From: Streptomyces sp. NBC_00234
GTDB taxonomy: Bacteria; Actinomycetota; Actinomycetes; Streptomycetales; Streptomycetaceae
NCBI RefSeq assembly: GCF_036195325.1
Contig: NZ_CP108101.1
Coordinates: forward strand, 5,208,001 to 5,272,000
Length of the DNA stretch: 64,000 nucleotides
Direction: 5' to 3'
The notes under the pieces: model-generated
The model's input: the letters and a program-made list of their open reading frames with translations, nothing else
Database searches by the model: none
Told to the model about the DNA's origin: nothing
Shown: positions 1-8,845 of the stretch, piece by piece
Position numbering within the stretch: the stretch's first letter is position 1
How the letters are laid out: each line of letters opens with the position of its first letter
Position numbers and translations under genes: made by a program

Positions 1-14
1 GGGGACCGGAGCGC

Positions 15-1157
15 TCAGCGCACCGCGAGCGGTGCGAGGAACGCGCCCCGTTCCGGGCCCGAGCCGACCACCGAGAAGCACACCAGGTCGCCGCCGGCCA
101 GGCTCCCGGCCTCCTGGTCGGCGTGCAGCAGCGCGAGGGTGGACGGGGCGGCGGTGTTGCCGATGGCGCGGGCGTTGCCCGGGGCCATCTCCGCGGGGAT
201 GTCCGTCTCGGCCAGGAACGCGTCGACGAGGAAGGGATGGGCCTGGTGCGTGTACAGGCGCGTGACCTCCTTGAGGTAGCCGGGCCGCGCCGACTCCAGC
301 GCCTGGTGGTTGAGCCTCATGCCGGCGCTGTAGTACCGGCGGATCTCGGGCGAGTTCATCCCGTACGCGGAGAGCTCGTCGGCTCCGGGAGTGCCGGCCG
401 GCCGGGCGGCGCCGCCGCCGAGGAAGTGGATCAGCGGGTCGGTGATGCCGGGGCCGCCGTCGAAGGCCAGGCTGTCGCGGGAGTAGAGCAGCACCCCGTC
501 GGCCTCCTCGCTGCGGCGCAGGACCAGGGCCGCCACTCCGTCGGAGAAGAGGGCGGGGGAGGCCCACATGTTCTTGCCGTGCGGGTGGGCGGAGTTCTCG
601 GCGTACTGCGGAAGCAGGGTGCCGTCGGGGCCGGTGCTCACGAGGCTCGTGATGTTGTACGCGACGACCAGGGCGCGTTCGGCTCGCATGGCCGAGACGA
701 CCGCCGCCGCGCGGGCCAGACCCGCGCAGCCCGCGCCCAGTTGGACCGGCGGCACGCGGTCGGGGATGTTCAGCTGCCGCATGAGCGCGAAGGTGTCCTG
801 GTCGAGCATCACCTGGTAGGGCGTGCAGGTGACGACGACGACCGCGGTGATGTCGGAGGGGGTCAGGCCCGCGTGGTCCATGGCCTGCCGGGCGACGGCG
901 GCGACCGACTCGACGCCCGCGAAGCGTGCCGGGTCCCAGCTCTTGCCCTGCACGCCGAGCAGTCTGGTGATGGCCGCACCGCCCAGGTGGTGGCCGGGCC
1001 GGTGCCGGTCCGGGACGCGGGTCCGTTCCGCCCATGCGTCCATGCCGATGACGGTTCCCACATCCGCGTGGGCGCCCGCGATCTCGTACGGGAACGGCTC
1101 GGTGTCCGCCGGACGGCCGAGCGGGGCGGTGCCGGGGGCAGGGCTGGTGAGATCCAT
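15..1157 (-). CDS. 3-oxoacyl-ACP synthase III (KAS III/FabH)-like condensing enzyme
   Basis: The 380-residue protein has the thiolase fold of KAS III enzymes. A plausible catalytic triad is visible: Cys144 in GAGCAGL, His304 in THQAH and Asn334 in GNTAAPST. FabH normally reads HQAN around the His, so HQAH is a deviation, and the sequence is longer than typical FabH (about 320-335 aa). It could be a starter-unit or acyl-transfer enzyme of a secondary pathway rather than housekeeping FabH. Position 1157 is chosen because a GGGAAG ribosome binding site lies about 9 nt upstream. The gene is divergent from an SDR/enoyl-CoA hydratase pair, which suggests joint work on an acyl thioester. The acyl substrate cannot be told from sequence. 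Confidence 0.85.
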   Translation of the reverse strand: MDLTSPAPGTAPLGRPADTEPFPYEIAGAHADVGTVIGMDAWAERTRVPDRHRPGHHLGGAAITRLLGVQGKSWDPARFAGVESVAAVARQAMDHAGLTPSDITAVVVVTCTPYQVMLDQDTFALMRQLNIPDRVPPVQLGAGCAGLARAAAVVSAMRAERALVVAYNITSLVSTGPDGTLLPQYAENSAHPHGKNMWASPALFSDGVAALVLRRSEEADGVLLYSRDSLAFDGGPGITDPLIHFLGGGAARPAGTPGADELSAYGMNSPEIRRYYSAGMRLNHQALESARPGYLKEVTRLYTHQAHPFLVDAFLAETDIPAEMAPGNARAIGNTAAPSTLALLHADQEAGSLAGGDLVCFSVVGSGPERGAFLAPLAVR

Positions 1158-1437
1158 GGTGAAGGGCTTCCCGTGGTTCGGTGGCCGACAGCGTCGACGG
1201 GTCTGGGGGCTGTTGGATCCTCGGCTCCCGAACCGCCAACGTCCAAGTCAGCGGCCCTCATTCGGGTGAACGGACCCCCGTGGCCACCCGCCCGGACGTG
1301 CCGTTTCCTCTCCCTCGTACCACTGTGCGAGACGGGCGCCCCGGAATCACTCCGACGTGGACGCGCAGGACGGCGAGCCGCCGTGAACCCGGTGGCACGA
1401 TGACCGCTGATCAGGTGGAACGACAGAAGGTTGGCCG

Positions 1438-2259
1438 ATGGGCATCCCGAGTGTTGATTCGATTCCGAGGGTGACCGGCGTCCCGGTTCCCGGGCACGGG
1501 ACGGCTGAACTCTCGTGTGGTGGAGGGGTTCTCGCCGGGATGCGGGCGGTCGTCACCGGTGGTACCGCCGGTCTGGGACGGCACCTCGCCGAAGGCTTCC
1601 TCGCGGCGGGGGCGCAGGTGATGTGCGGTGCCAGGGGCGAGGGTCAGGTCGGTGAACTCGTCGAGCGGTACGGCGAGTCCGTCGGCTACACGTCCGCCGA
1701 CGTACGCGACCCCTCGTCCGTCGACGGCCTGATGGCCGAGACCGCCGACCGGTTCGGTGGTGTGGACATCGTCGTCGCCAACGCCGGCATCACCCGCAAC
1801 GGCACGGTGCGCAAGCTCAGTCCGGCGGACTGGCGCGAGGTGATGAGCACCAACGTGGACGGCGTGTTCCACACCGTCCAGGCCGCGTTGCCCCACCTGG
1901 AGCGCAGTGGTGGCGGGACGATCCTGACCCTGTCCTCCGCGATGACCGGCCGGATCGCCCCCGGGGCGAGCGCGTACGTGGCGTCGAAGGCGGCGATCGA
2001 GGCGTTCACCCGTTGCTGCGCGGTGGAGTTCGCCACCCGGCGGGTCCGGGTGAACTGTCTGTCGCCCGGCATCCTCACCGTGGGCATGGGCGAAGCGGTC
2101 TGCGCGGACGAACGGCTGAAGGAGGCGTACTGGCCGCGACTGCTCGCCGGACGGGCGGGAACGCCCCAGGAGGCGGTCAGCGCGGCGGTGTTCCTGGTCA
2201 GCCCGGCAGCCTCGTACGTCAACGGGCAGGTCCTCGAAGTGAACGGCGGACTGCTGTGA
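1438..2259 (+). CDS. SDR-family oxidoreductase (FabG-like 3-oxoacyl reductase)
   Basis: This is a classical short-chain dehydrogenase/reductase of 273 residues. The nucleotide-binding motif TGGTAGLG is at residues 40-47, NAG at 115-117, a catalytic Ser around 166-167, and Tyr180 and Lys184 form YxxxK. The C-terminal VNGQVLEVNGG resembles FabG-type enzymes. About 33 residues precede the Rossmann fold, which is unusual. ATG 1438 has AGAAGG upstream, but an internal ATG near 1540 would give the usual family length. The gene overlaps the next by 4 nt (GTGA), so the two are translationally coupled. Reduction of a 3-oxoacyl thioester is inferred from the family and the KAS III/crotonase neighbours. 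Confidence 0.85.
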   Translation: MGIPSVDSIPRVTGVPVPGHGTAELSCGGGVLAGMRAVVTGGTAGLGRHLAEGFLAAGAQVMCGARGEGQVGELVERYGESVGYTSADVRDPSSVDGLMAETADRFGGVDIVVANAGITRNGTVRKLSPADWREVMSTNVDGVFHTVQAALPHLERSGGGTILTLSSAMTGRIAPGASAYVASKAAIEAFTRCCAVEFATRRVRVNCLSPGILTVGMGEAVCADERLKEAYWPRLLAGRAGTPQEAVSAAVFLVSPAASYVNGQVLEVNGGLL

Positions 2260-3053
2260 GCGTGCGGATCGCCTACGAGGACGACGTGGCCTGGGTGTGC
2301 CTGGACCGGGCGCCGCTCAACCTCTTCGACACGGCCCAGCAGCTCGGCGCCGAGCTGGCGCTGTGCGAACTGGAGGACCGGGAGGGGCTGCGCGCCGTGG
2401 TGTTCACCGGCGCCCACGGCCACTTCTCGGCGGGTGGCGACGTCAAGGAGATGGGTACGCTCCCGCCGGACGAGGTCGCCGACTACGCCGAGCGGATCAG
2501 CCGGCTGACCCGGCAGGTCGCCGCCCTGCCCGTCCCCGTCATCGCCGCCGCGGAGGGCTTCGTCCTGGGGGGCGGCTGCGAACTCGCCCTGGCCGCGGAC
2601 GTACGCATCTGCACCCCCACCGCCCGCTTCGCCCTTCCCGAGACGCCGCTGGGGCTGATCCCCGGCGCCGGCGGAACCCAGCGGCTGCCCCGGCTGATCG
2701 GGCTGTCCCGGGCGAAGGACATCGTCTTCTCCGGCCGCATGGTGCACGCCGACGAGGCGGCCCGTATCGGACTCGTCGACGCCGTCGTCCCCGAGGAGGA
2801 GCTCATCGGGACGGCCCGCGCGTGGGTCCGGCGCTACACCGCCTGTCCGGCCGGGGCGCTGGCCGCGGCCAAGGAGGCACTCGACGCGAGCATGGAAGGC
2901 CCGCTCCAGGACGGGCTCGACCTGGAACGGTCCCTGTTCGCGCCCCTGTTGGCAGCCGGGGAGCGCACCGATCACTTCCGCCGCTTCCAGGCGTCACGGG
3001 CCGGGACCACCGCCTCCGCGGCGCGGGCCGAAGCCACCGCCTCCGCCCGGTAA
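2256..3053 (+). CDS. Enoyl-CoA hydratase/isomerase (crotonase family)
   Basis: The 265-residue crotonase-fold protein has FSAGGDVKEM and GFVLGGGCELALAAD, which form the CoA oxyanion hole. Both acidic residues of hydratases are present: Glu109 in GGGCEL and Glu129 in PETPLGLIPGAGG. This supports true 2-enoyl-CoA hydration rather than another crotonase chemistry. The GTG start at 2256 is chosen because it gives a 4-nt overlap with the SDR stop and starts where the conserved domain starts. A longer frame upstream lies entirely within the SDR gene. With the SDR and the divergent KAS III it could perform condensation, reduction and dehydration. The window does not show which pathway this serves. 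Confidence 0.9.
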   Translation: MSVRIAYEDDVAWVCLDRAPLNLFDTAQQLGAELALCELEDREGLRAVVFTGAHGHFSAGGDVKEMGTLPPDEVADYAERISRLTRQVAALPVPVIAAAEGFVLGGGCELALAADVRICTPTARFALPETPLGLIPGAGGTQRLPRLIGLSRAKDIVFSGRMVHADEAARIGLVDAVVPEEELIGTARAWVRRYTACPAGALAAAKEALDASMEGPLQDGLDLERSLFAPLLAAGERTDHFRRFQASRAGTTASAARAEATASAR

Positions 3054-3106
3054 CGCGAGGCACCGAACTGCACGTGCGGCGGTGCCAGGGGCGCGCGGAC
3101 TCCGCG

Positions 3107-5740
3107 CTACCCGGCCGTCCCGACCGTCAGCTCGTCGATGCCCGCGGGCTTCTCCGCATCCGCCGAGGTCACCGTCACCCGTACGTACCGGGCAGCCGTA
3201 CCCGACCGGTACGGCTGCCAGTGACCGCCGTCGAGCGAGGTCTCCAGCCGGTGCGCCTCGGGTCGTACGTCGCTCCACCGCGGGACGAACGAGGTGACCG
3301 CGGACACCCGGCCCAGGTCCACCGACAGCGCGCCCTTCGCCCCGTCCGGGGACCAGGCCGTCGCCGGGCTGCCGTCCACGGCGGCTGCCGCGTACAGCCC
3401 GGGGGTCTCGGAGGTGGCCGTCGCCGGGCGGCACCGCGCCGCGTTGGACGTCGGCGTCAGGTCGGGGCGCCGGGTGGGCAGGGTCAGCGTGCCCGCGAGC
3501 CGGCGCGGACCGGCGGGGGTATGGACCGTGAACGGGGCGCCGGACGTCAGCCGGACCTCGGTCCGCCGGGCGCCGATCGCCACCTCGTACGTACGGCCCC
3601 GGTGGCGCAGGCCCGTCAGCGTCACGCCCTCGCGCAGCTGCGGCGGCAGCATCGGATCGAGCCGCACCCCGTCCTCGCGCAGCCGCAGCCCTGTCAGCCC
3701 GTGGGTGAAGACCTGGAGGAAGCCGCCCTTCCCGGTGAGGAAATCCTCGGCGGGGAAGCCGGAAAGGGGGTCCTGCGCCCCGGACTTCTCGCCGCGCGCC
3801 TCGGAGAAGAGGGCGTACGGTCCGCGGACGAACGGGCGCACGGCGCGCTGGAGATAGGTGTACGTCGCACAGCCCGGCTCCCCGATCGCGGCGGCGTCGA
3901 CGGCGTGCACCGAGTCCGTCATCGCCGGGCCGTCGGGGTCGGTGCGCGCGGCGTAGTGGTCGAGTGTGGCCGCGGCGGCACCCGGCTCCATCGGCCACTC
4001 CAGCGGGTAGATCAGCAGGGCGGTGTCGGCCTGCTTGATGGTCGAGCCGTTGTACCCCGCGTACTGGAGGAAGATCTTCCGCTTCTTGTCGTACGGGATG
4101 CGCAGACCGTCCGCGACCCGGGTCCAGGCGGCCGGCGCCGGATGGCCGAGCAGCTCGGCCGCGCGGGTCGCGCGGCGCAGCGCGGTGGCGGCGACGGCGT
4201 TGGTGAAGACGCCGTCGGTGACGCCGTTGCTGTACTCGTCGGGGCCCGCCACGTTCGTCACGGAGTAGCTGCCGTCGTCGTTGGCCGTGGCGCGCGACTG
4301 CCAGAACTCGGCGATGCCCTTCAGTAGCGGCCAGCCGCGCCCGGCGAGCCAGGCGCGGTCCCCGGTGGCCAGGTAGTACTGCCAGACCGCGAGCGCGATG
4401 TCGCCCTGGAGGTGGTTCTGCGTCAGGCAGTGCGGCGGGTCCCAGCTCTGGCACTCGGAGTACAGCCGGCCCCTGCTGCCGCTCGTCCAGGGATAGAACA
4501 GACCGCGGTAGCCGAGCTTCCGGGCGTTCTCGGCGGCGGCGCCCCGGGTCCGGTAGCGGTACTCGACGACGGAACGGGCCAGCTCCGGGTGGGTGACGAG
4601 CAGCCCCGGGTACATCCACGTCTCCGCGTCCCAGAACACCATGCCGGCGTAGTTGTCGCTGGTCAGACCGGCCGGGGCGATGCTGTCCGAGGAGCCGGGA
4701 CGGGTGTTGGCGAGCAGCCCGTACCGCGCGGCCCGCAGGTGGCCCTCCAGTGCGGGACTGCCGGGTACGGAGATGTCGGCGGACCACGCCTCGCGCCAGG
4801 CGGCGGCGTTGGCCGCGTAGACACCGGACCAGCCCCGCCGGGCGGCCCGGTGGGCGGCGGCCCGGGCGGAGCCGAGCGGATCGCGGGAAGTGAGGGCGGT
4901 GTCGACCCCGACGTACTTCTCGAAGGTGTAGGTGCGTCCGCTGCGCACCGGCGTGGCCCGTGGGTTCCGGGTGCTCCGGGACGGGGGCCGCAGCGTCTCG
5001 ACGACCCCGGAGCCGCGCCGCATCGTCTGGACGACGGCCCCCGCCGTCCCGCTGCCCAGGGTGCGGAAGGTGCCGTCGTCGGCCACCGCGAGCCGGCGCG
5101 CGCCGCGCCCGTCCAGGCGGCCGGTCACCGTCGCCTCGCCGTCCCAGTGCGGGGTCATCCGCAGGCGTACGGCACCGGTGTGGACGTCGGAGCGGTCGGC
5201 CAGTACCTCGTACGTCAGGTCGGTGGCGCGGCCGTCGGCCGTGGTCCAGCGCAGCGAGGTGACGACGACGCCGCAGCGCAGGAGGACCGTCTGGCGGTAG
5301 TGCGAGATCCGGCCGGCCGGGGTGCCGGAGCCGTAGGTCTCCCTGCCGACGCGCACGTCCAGCGTCGTCCAGCTCGGCAGGGCGGCGATCACGTCGCGGC
5401 CCTCGGCGGTCTTCTTGTCGCGGGCGTACAGCCCGGAGACGAACGCGCCGTCGTAGCGCGGGGTGAACAGCGGCCAGCCGGTCTTCTCGCCCGTCGCCGC
5501 GTATCCGGCGCCGGTCGCGGGCACCCGGTGGCCCAGATATCCGTTGCCGACGTACGGGTCGTATCCGTCGGCCTCGCCGAACCGGGTGGAGGTCTGCGAC
5601 CAGGAACCGCCGCTGTCCCGCGCCGGCGTGCAGGGTGCGGTCCGCGGTGTGTCGCGGGGGGCTGCCGCCGAGGGGGAGAGGGGCGCGATCATTGTGCCCG
5701 CGACCAAGGACGTCAGGAGAGCGATGCGCGAGAGTCTCAC
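3107..5740 (-). CDS. Secreted GH65 glycoside hydrolase (acid trehalase-like) with F5/8 type C domain
   Basis: The protein of about 877 residues begins with a signal peptide (basic VRLSR, hydrophobic core, SPSAAAP), so it is probably exported. The centre has GH65 hallmarks: FWDAETWMYP, a QNHLQGD-containing helix region, and NVAGPDEYSNGV with the presumed general-acid Glu. The C-terminus resembles a coagulation-factor 5/8 (discoidin) carbohydrate-binding domain, with WSPDGAKGALSVDLG. GH65 includes acid trehalases and disaccharide phosphorylases. The secreted form with a binding domain fits extracellular trehalose hydrolysis best. The start is uncertain: GTG 5740 begins the signal peptide directly, while ATG 5818 would add 26 residues. 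Neither has a clear ribosome binding site. Confidence 0.85.
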   Translation of the reverse strand: MRLSRIALLTSLVAGTMIAPLSPSAAAPRDTPRTAPCTPARDSGGSWSQTSTRFGEADGYDPYVGNGYLGHRVPATGAGYAATGEKTGWPLFTPRYDGAFVSGLYARDKKTAEGRDVIAALPSWTTLDVRVGRETYGSGTPAGRISHYRQTVLLRCGVVVTSLRWTTADGRATDLTYEVLADRSDVHTGAVRLRMTPHWDGEATVTGRLDGRGARRLAVADDGTFRTLGSGTAGAVVQTMRRGSGVVETLRPPSRSTRNPRATPVRSGRTYTFEKYVGVDTALTSRDPLGSARAAAHRAARRGWSGVYAANAAAWREAWSADISVPGSPALEGHLRAARYGLLANTRPGSSDSIAPAGLTSDNYAGMVFWDAETWMYPGLLVTHPELARSVVEYRYRTRGAAAENARKLGYRGLFYPWTSGSRGRLYSECQSWDPPHCLTQNHLQGDIALAVWQYYLATGDRAWLAGRGWPLLKGIAEFWQSRATANDDGSYSVTNVAGPDEYSNGVTDGVFTNAVAATALRRATRAAELLGHPAPAAWTRVADGLRIPYDKKRKIFLQYAGYNGSTIKQADTALLIYPLEWPMEPGAAAATLDHYAARTDPDGPAMTDSVHAVDAAAIGEPGCATYTYLQRAVRPFVRGPYALFSEARGEKSGAQDPLSGFPAEDFLTGKGGFLQVFTHGLTGLRLREDGVRLDPMLPPQLREGVTLTGLRHRGRTYEVAIGARRTEVRLTSGAPFTVHTPAGPRRLAGTLTLPTRRPDLTPTSNAARCRPATATSETPGLYAAAAVDGSPATAWSPDGAKGALSVDLGRVSAVTSFVPRWSDVRPEAHRLETSLDGGHWQPYRSGTAARYVRVTVTSADAEKPAGIDELTVGTAG

Positions 5741-5861
5741 CGTACGAAGGTAGGGAACGCGAGGGCGCGGACGTGTGCACGGCACGCGTGGCGGACCCGT
5801 GTGCTTCGAAGTGCCCACCGCGGGAGTGCGCCGGAGGTCCTCGGCAGGCCGGCGGCTCCGC

Positions 5862-6971
5862 TCAGCGCGGGGCGGCCGTACCCGTCTTCAGCCCGGCGCC
5901 GCACAGCGGCACGACCACGCTGCGGTCGGTCCAGTCGCCCACGGCCGCCCAGCAGGCCACCCCGGTCGTCTCGACGTAGAGGCCGCGGGCGGCCAGGTCC
6001 AGCTGCGCGCTGCGGATGCGGTCCTCCGACACGGTGAGGAAGGTGCCGCCCGATGCGCGCACCGCCGCCAGGATCTGGCGGGCGCGAGGCGGTCGGGGGA
6101 TGGCGATGCCCTCGGCGAGCGTGGCGGCGGCGGGCCCGTCGTCCGCGCGGGCGGGCGGCAGCTCGTCGGCGCCCGCCCGGAAGGCGGCGGCCAGCGGGGA
6201 GACGGCCTCCGCCTGCACGGCGATCAGCGCGGGGCGCCGCTCGATCAGGCCCTGGGCGTGCAGTTCGGCCGTGGCGAGCGCGGCGCCGAGAAGTAGCGTC
6301 CCGTTGCCCACCGGGACGGCGATGGTGTCCGGCAGGGTCCCGCCGAGGTCCTCCCACAGCTCGTACACGTAGGTCTTGGTGCCGTGCAGGAAGTACGGGT
6401 TGAAGACGTGCGAGGCGTAGAAGGTGCCCGGTGCGTCCGCGGCGGCGCGGGCGGCCCGTGCGGTGGCCTCGCGGTCGCCGGGGACGATTTCCAGCCGGGC
6501 GCCGTGGGCCCGGATCTGCTCGGTCTTCTTCGGGGAGGTCCCTTCGGGGACGTACACGGTGCAGGGCAGCCCGGCCCGGGCGCAGTAGGCGGCGACGGCG
6601 GTTCCGGCGTTGCCGCTGCTGTCGGCCACCACGCGGCGCGGATCCAGGCGCCGGGCGAGCTCGGCGAGCATCACGGCGCCGCGGTCCTTGAACGAGAGCG
6701 TCGGCATGAGGAAGTCGAGCTTGGCCGAGACCGTGCCGGTGAGGGGGACCAGTGGGGTGCGGCCCTCGCCGAGCGAGGTCGCCGGGGTGGCGAGCGGAAG
6801 AACCTCTTCGTAACGCCACAGTGAATTGACCCGCCCGGCCAGGGAGTTGAGCGAGAGCCCTGCGGAGATCCCGAAGTCGAGGTCCCAGGGGCCCCGGCAG
6901 ACGGGGCAGCACCAGGTCAGCGTGGTCGTGTCGGCTCGGGTCCCGTCCTGCGGGCAGAGGTACTGGGCCAT
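5862..6971 (-). CDS. Threonine synthase-like PLP-dependent lyase
   Basis: This is a fold-type II PLP enzyme of about 369 residues. SFKDRG carries the Schiff-base Lys95, SSGNAG is the phosphate/substrate-binding loop, and the later VPVGNGT fits the cofactor phosphate cup. The N-terminus holds a possible metal-binding knuckle, with Cys6, Cys21/22 and Cys25 (CPQDG and CCPVC). This is typical of archaeal/actinobacterial threonine synthase-like proteins. It probably acts on O-phosphohomoserine or a related beta/gamma-substituted amino acid. It stands alone rather than beside hom or thrB, so a paralogous role is likely. The start at 6971 opens directly into the zinc-ribbon. An ATG at 7016 is an alternative. 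Confidence 0.8.
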   Translation of the reverse strand: MAQYLCPQDGTRADTTTLTWCCPVCRGPWDLDFGISAGLSLNSLAGRVNSLWRYEEVLPLATPATSLGEGRTPLVPLTGTVSAKLDFLMPTLSFKDRGAVMLAELARRLDPRRVVADSSGNAGTAVAAYCARAGLPCTVYVPEGTSPKKTEQIRAHGARLEIVPGDREATARAARAAADAPGTFYASHVFNPYFLHGTKTYVYELWEDLGGTLPDTIAVPVGNGTLLLGAALATAELHAQGLIERRPALIAVQAEAVSPLAAAFRAGADELPPARADDGPAAATLAEGIAIPRPPRARQILAAVRASGGTFLTVSEDRIRSAQLDLAARGLYVETTGVACWAAVGDWTDRSVVVPLCGAGLKTGTAAPR

Positions 6972-7192
6972 GCCGGCCAGCATGTCAGGCGGATGGCAGG
7001 TGAATGGCAGATGCATGGCGATCCCCAAGGCGGTCTTGTGTGATTCCTATGGATCGGTCAATCTTTCGTCGGCAGCAGGGCATGCCGACCCTCGGAACAG
7101 CGCGCGGAACGTGGCGCTGTGATGGCTGGATTGTCATGCGCATGCCGGTTTTACCCCCCACCAGGGCACCGCCGATGAGGAGGACCCCTCAC

Positions 7193-8767
7193 ATGCGTCA
7201 CACCCCGTACACCCGTCGAAGACTGGCCGCGGCGAGCGTCATAGCCGGAGCCGCGATGGCGCTCACCACCGCGGCGGCCTTCCCGGCCACCGCCTCGGAG
7301 GCCGCGCCGGAAGGCCGGATCGAGAACGCGGGCGCCCCGGGCGCCATCAGCGGCAGCTACATCGTCACCCTCGACGAATCGGCCGCCGACGCCGGCTCCG
7401 CGTCGGGCAAGGCGCTGGCCAAGGAGTACGGCGCCGAGATCAAGAAGACCTACCGCGCGGCCCTCAACGGCTACGCCGTCGAACTCTCGGCCTCGCAGGC
7501 GAAGAAGTTCGCCGCGGACCCGGCCGTCGAGTCCGTGGTCCAGAACCGCACCTTCACGATCTCGGGCACCCAGCCCTCACCGCCCTCGTGGGGCCTGGAC
7601 CGGATCGACCAGAAGACCCTCCCGCTGAACCAGAGTTACACCTACCCCGACAAGGCGGGCGAGGGCGTCACCGCGTACGTCATCGACACGGGTGTGCGGA
7701 TCAGCCACAGCGACTTCGGCGGCCGGGCCTCGTACGGCTACGACGCCATCGACAACGACAACACCGCGCAGGACGGCCACGGCCACGGCACCCACGTGGC
7801 GGGCACCGTCGCGGGCACCTCGTACGGTGTCGCCAAGAAGGCGAAGATCGTCGGCGTCCGCGTGCTCGACAACAGCGGTTCCGGTACGACCGCGCAGGTC
7901 GTCGCCGGTATCGACTGGGTGACGGCCAACGCCGTCAAGCCGGCCGTCGCCAACATGAGCCTCGGCGGCGGGGCGGACTCCGCGCTCGACACCGCCGTGC
8001 GCAACTCGATCGCGTCGGGCATCACCTACGCCGTCGCGGCGGGCAACGAGTCGACCAACGCCTCCACCAAGTCCCCGGCGCGCGTCACCGAGGCCATCAC
8101 CGTCGGCTCCACGACCAACACCGACGCCCGCTCCAGCTTCTCCAACTACGGCACGGTCCTGGACCTGTTCGCCCCGGGTTCCTCGATCACCTCGTCGTGG
8201 AACACGAGCGACAGCGCCACCAACACCATCTCCGGTACGTCGATGGCGAGCCCGCACGTGGCCGGTGCCGCGGCGCTCTACCTGGCGGACCACCCGGGCC
8301 AGACGCCGGCGCAGGTCTCGGCCGGACTAGTCGCGGCGGCCTCGACCGGTGTGGTGACCAGCCCGGGCACCGGCTCGCCGAACCTCCTGCTGAACGTCGG
8401 CGCGGGTACGGTCACGCCGCCCGGACCGAAGTTCGAGAACACGACCGGCTACGCGATCGCGGACAACTCCACGGTCGAGGCGCCGGTCACCGTCACCGGT
8501 GTCGCCGGTAACGCGCCGGCCGCGCTGAGCGTCCCGGTCAACATCACGCACACCTACATCGGCGACCTGAAGATCGACCTGGTCGCCCCCGACGGGTCGG
8601 TCTACACCCTGAAGGCGTACGGCGTGGGCGGCAGCGCCGACAACGTGGTCACCACCTACTCGGTGAACGCCTCGTCGGAGGTCGCCAACGGCACCTGGAA
8701 GCTCCGGGTCAGCGACAACGCGGCGGCCGACACCGGCCGGCTCAACTCGTGGGCCCTGCAGTTCTAG
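7193..8767 (+). CDS. Secreted subtilisin-like serine protease (S8) with P-domain
   Basis: This is a 524-residue pre-pro-protease. A signal peptide covers about residues 1-36 and an inhibitor_I9 propeptide about 50-122. The catalytic domain has Asp165 (VIDTG), His198 (HGTHVAG), Asn285 (AAGN) and Ser350 (GTSMASPHVAG). After a short linker at about 405, the C-terminal 110 residues form a proprotein-convertase P-domain (ITHTYIGDLKIDLVAPDG). The start is fixed by GAGGAGGA at 7177-7184, 8 nt before ATG 7193. Upstream in-frame ATGs lack such a site. The product is probably an extracellular protease. It is convergent with the chitinase gene, and the two share a hairpin terminator. Confidence 0.95.
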   Translation: MRHTPYTRRRLAAASVIAGAAMALTTAAAFPATASEAAPEGRIENAGAPGAISGSYIVTLDESAADAGSASGKALAKEYGAEIKKTYRAALNGYAVELSASQAKKFAADPAVESVVQNRTFTISGTQPSPPSWGLDRIDQKTLPLNQSYTYPDKAGEGVTAYVIDTGVRISHSDFGGRASYGYDAIDNDNTAQDGHGHGTHVAGTVAGTSYGVAKKAKIVGVRVLDNSGSGTTAQVVAGIDWVTANAVKPAVANMSLGGGADSALDTAVRNSIASGITYAVAAGNESTNASTKSPARVTEAITVGSTTNTDARSSFSNYGTVLDLFAPGSSITSSWNTSDSATNTISGTSMASPHVAGAAALYLADHPGQTPAQVSAGLVAAASTGVVTSPGTGSPNLLLNVGAGTVTPPGPKFENTTGYAIADNSTVEAPVTVTGVAGNAPAALSVPVNITHTYIGDLKIDLVAPDGSVYTLKAYGVGGSADNVVTTYSVNASSEVANGTWKLRVSDNAAADTGRLNSWALQF

Positions 8768-8801
8768 AGTTCTGAAGCGCCCGTGAGGCGTTGATGTACG
8801 C

Positions 8802-8836
8802 GTGTGGGGCGGCTGCCACCGGCAGCCGCCCCACAC
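8802..8836. terminator. Bidirectional hairpin terminator
   Basis: A perfect 16-bp stem (GTGTGGGGCGGCTGCC at 8802-8817 and its complement at 8821-8836) encloses a 3-nt loop. It sits between the convergent protease and chitinase stops. There is no U-tract, as is common in Streptomyces. Confidence 0.85.
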
Positions 8837-8845
8837 CGTGTTCCG

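Noticed and set aside
123..1403. Long open frames on the + strand across the KAS III gene
   Set aside because: Arg/Gly/Val-rich antisense shadows typical of very GC-rich DNA; the minus strand gene has clear motifs and a ribosome binding site.
2994..5780. 928-residue minus strand frame parallel to the GH65 gene
   Set aside because: Arg/Pro-rich frame-shifted shadow without domain. The neighbouring frame encodes the GH65 motifs.
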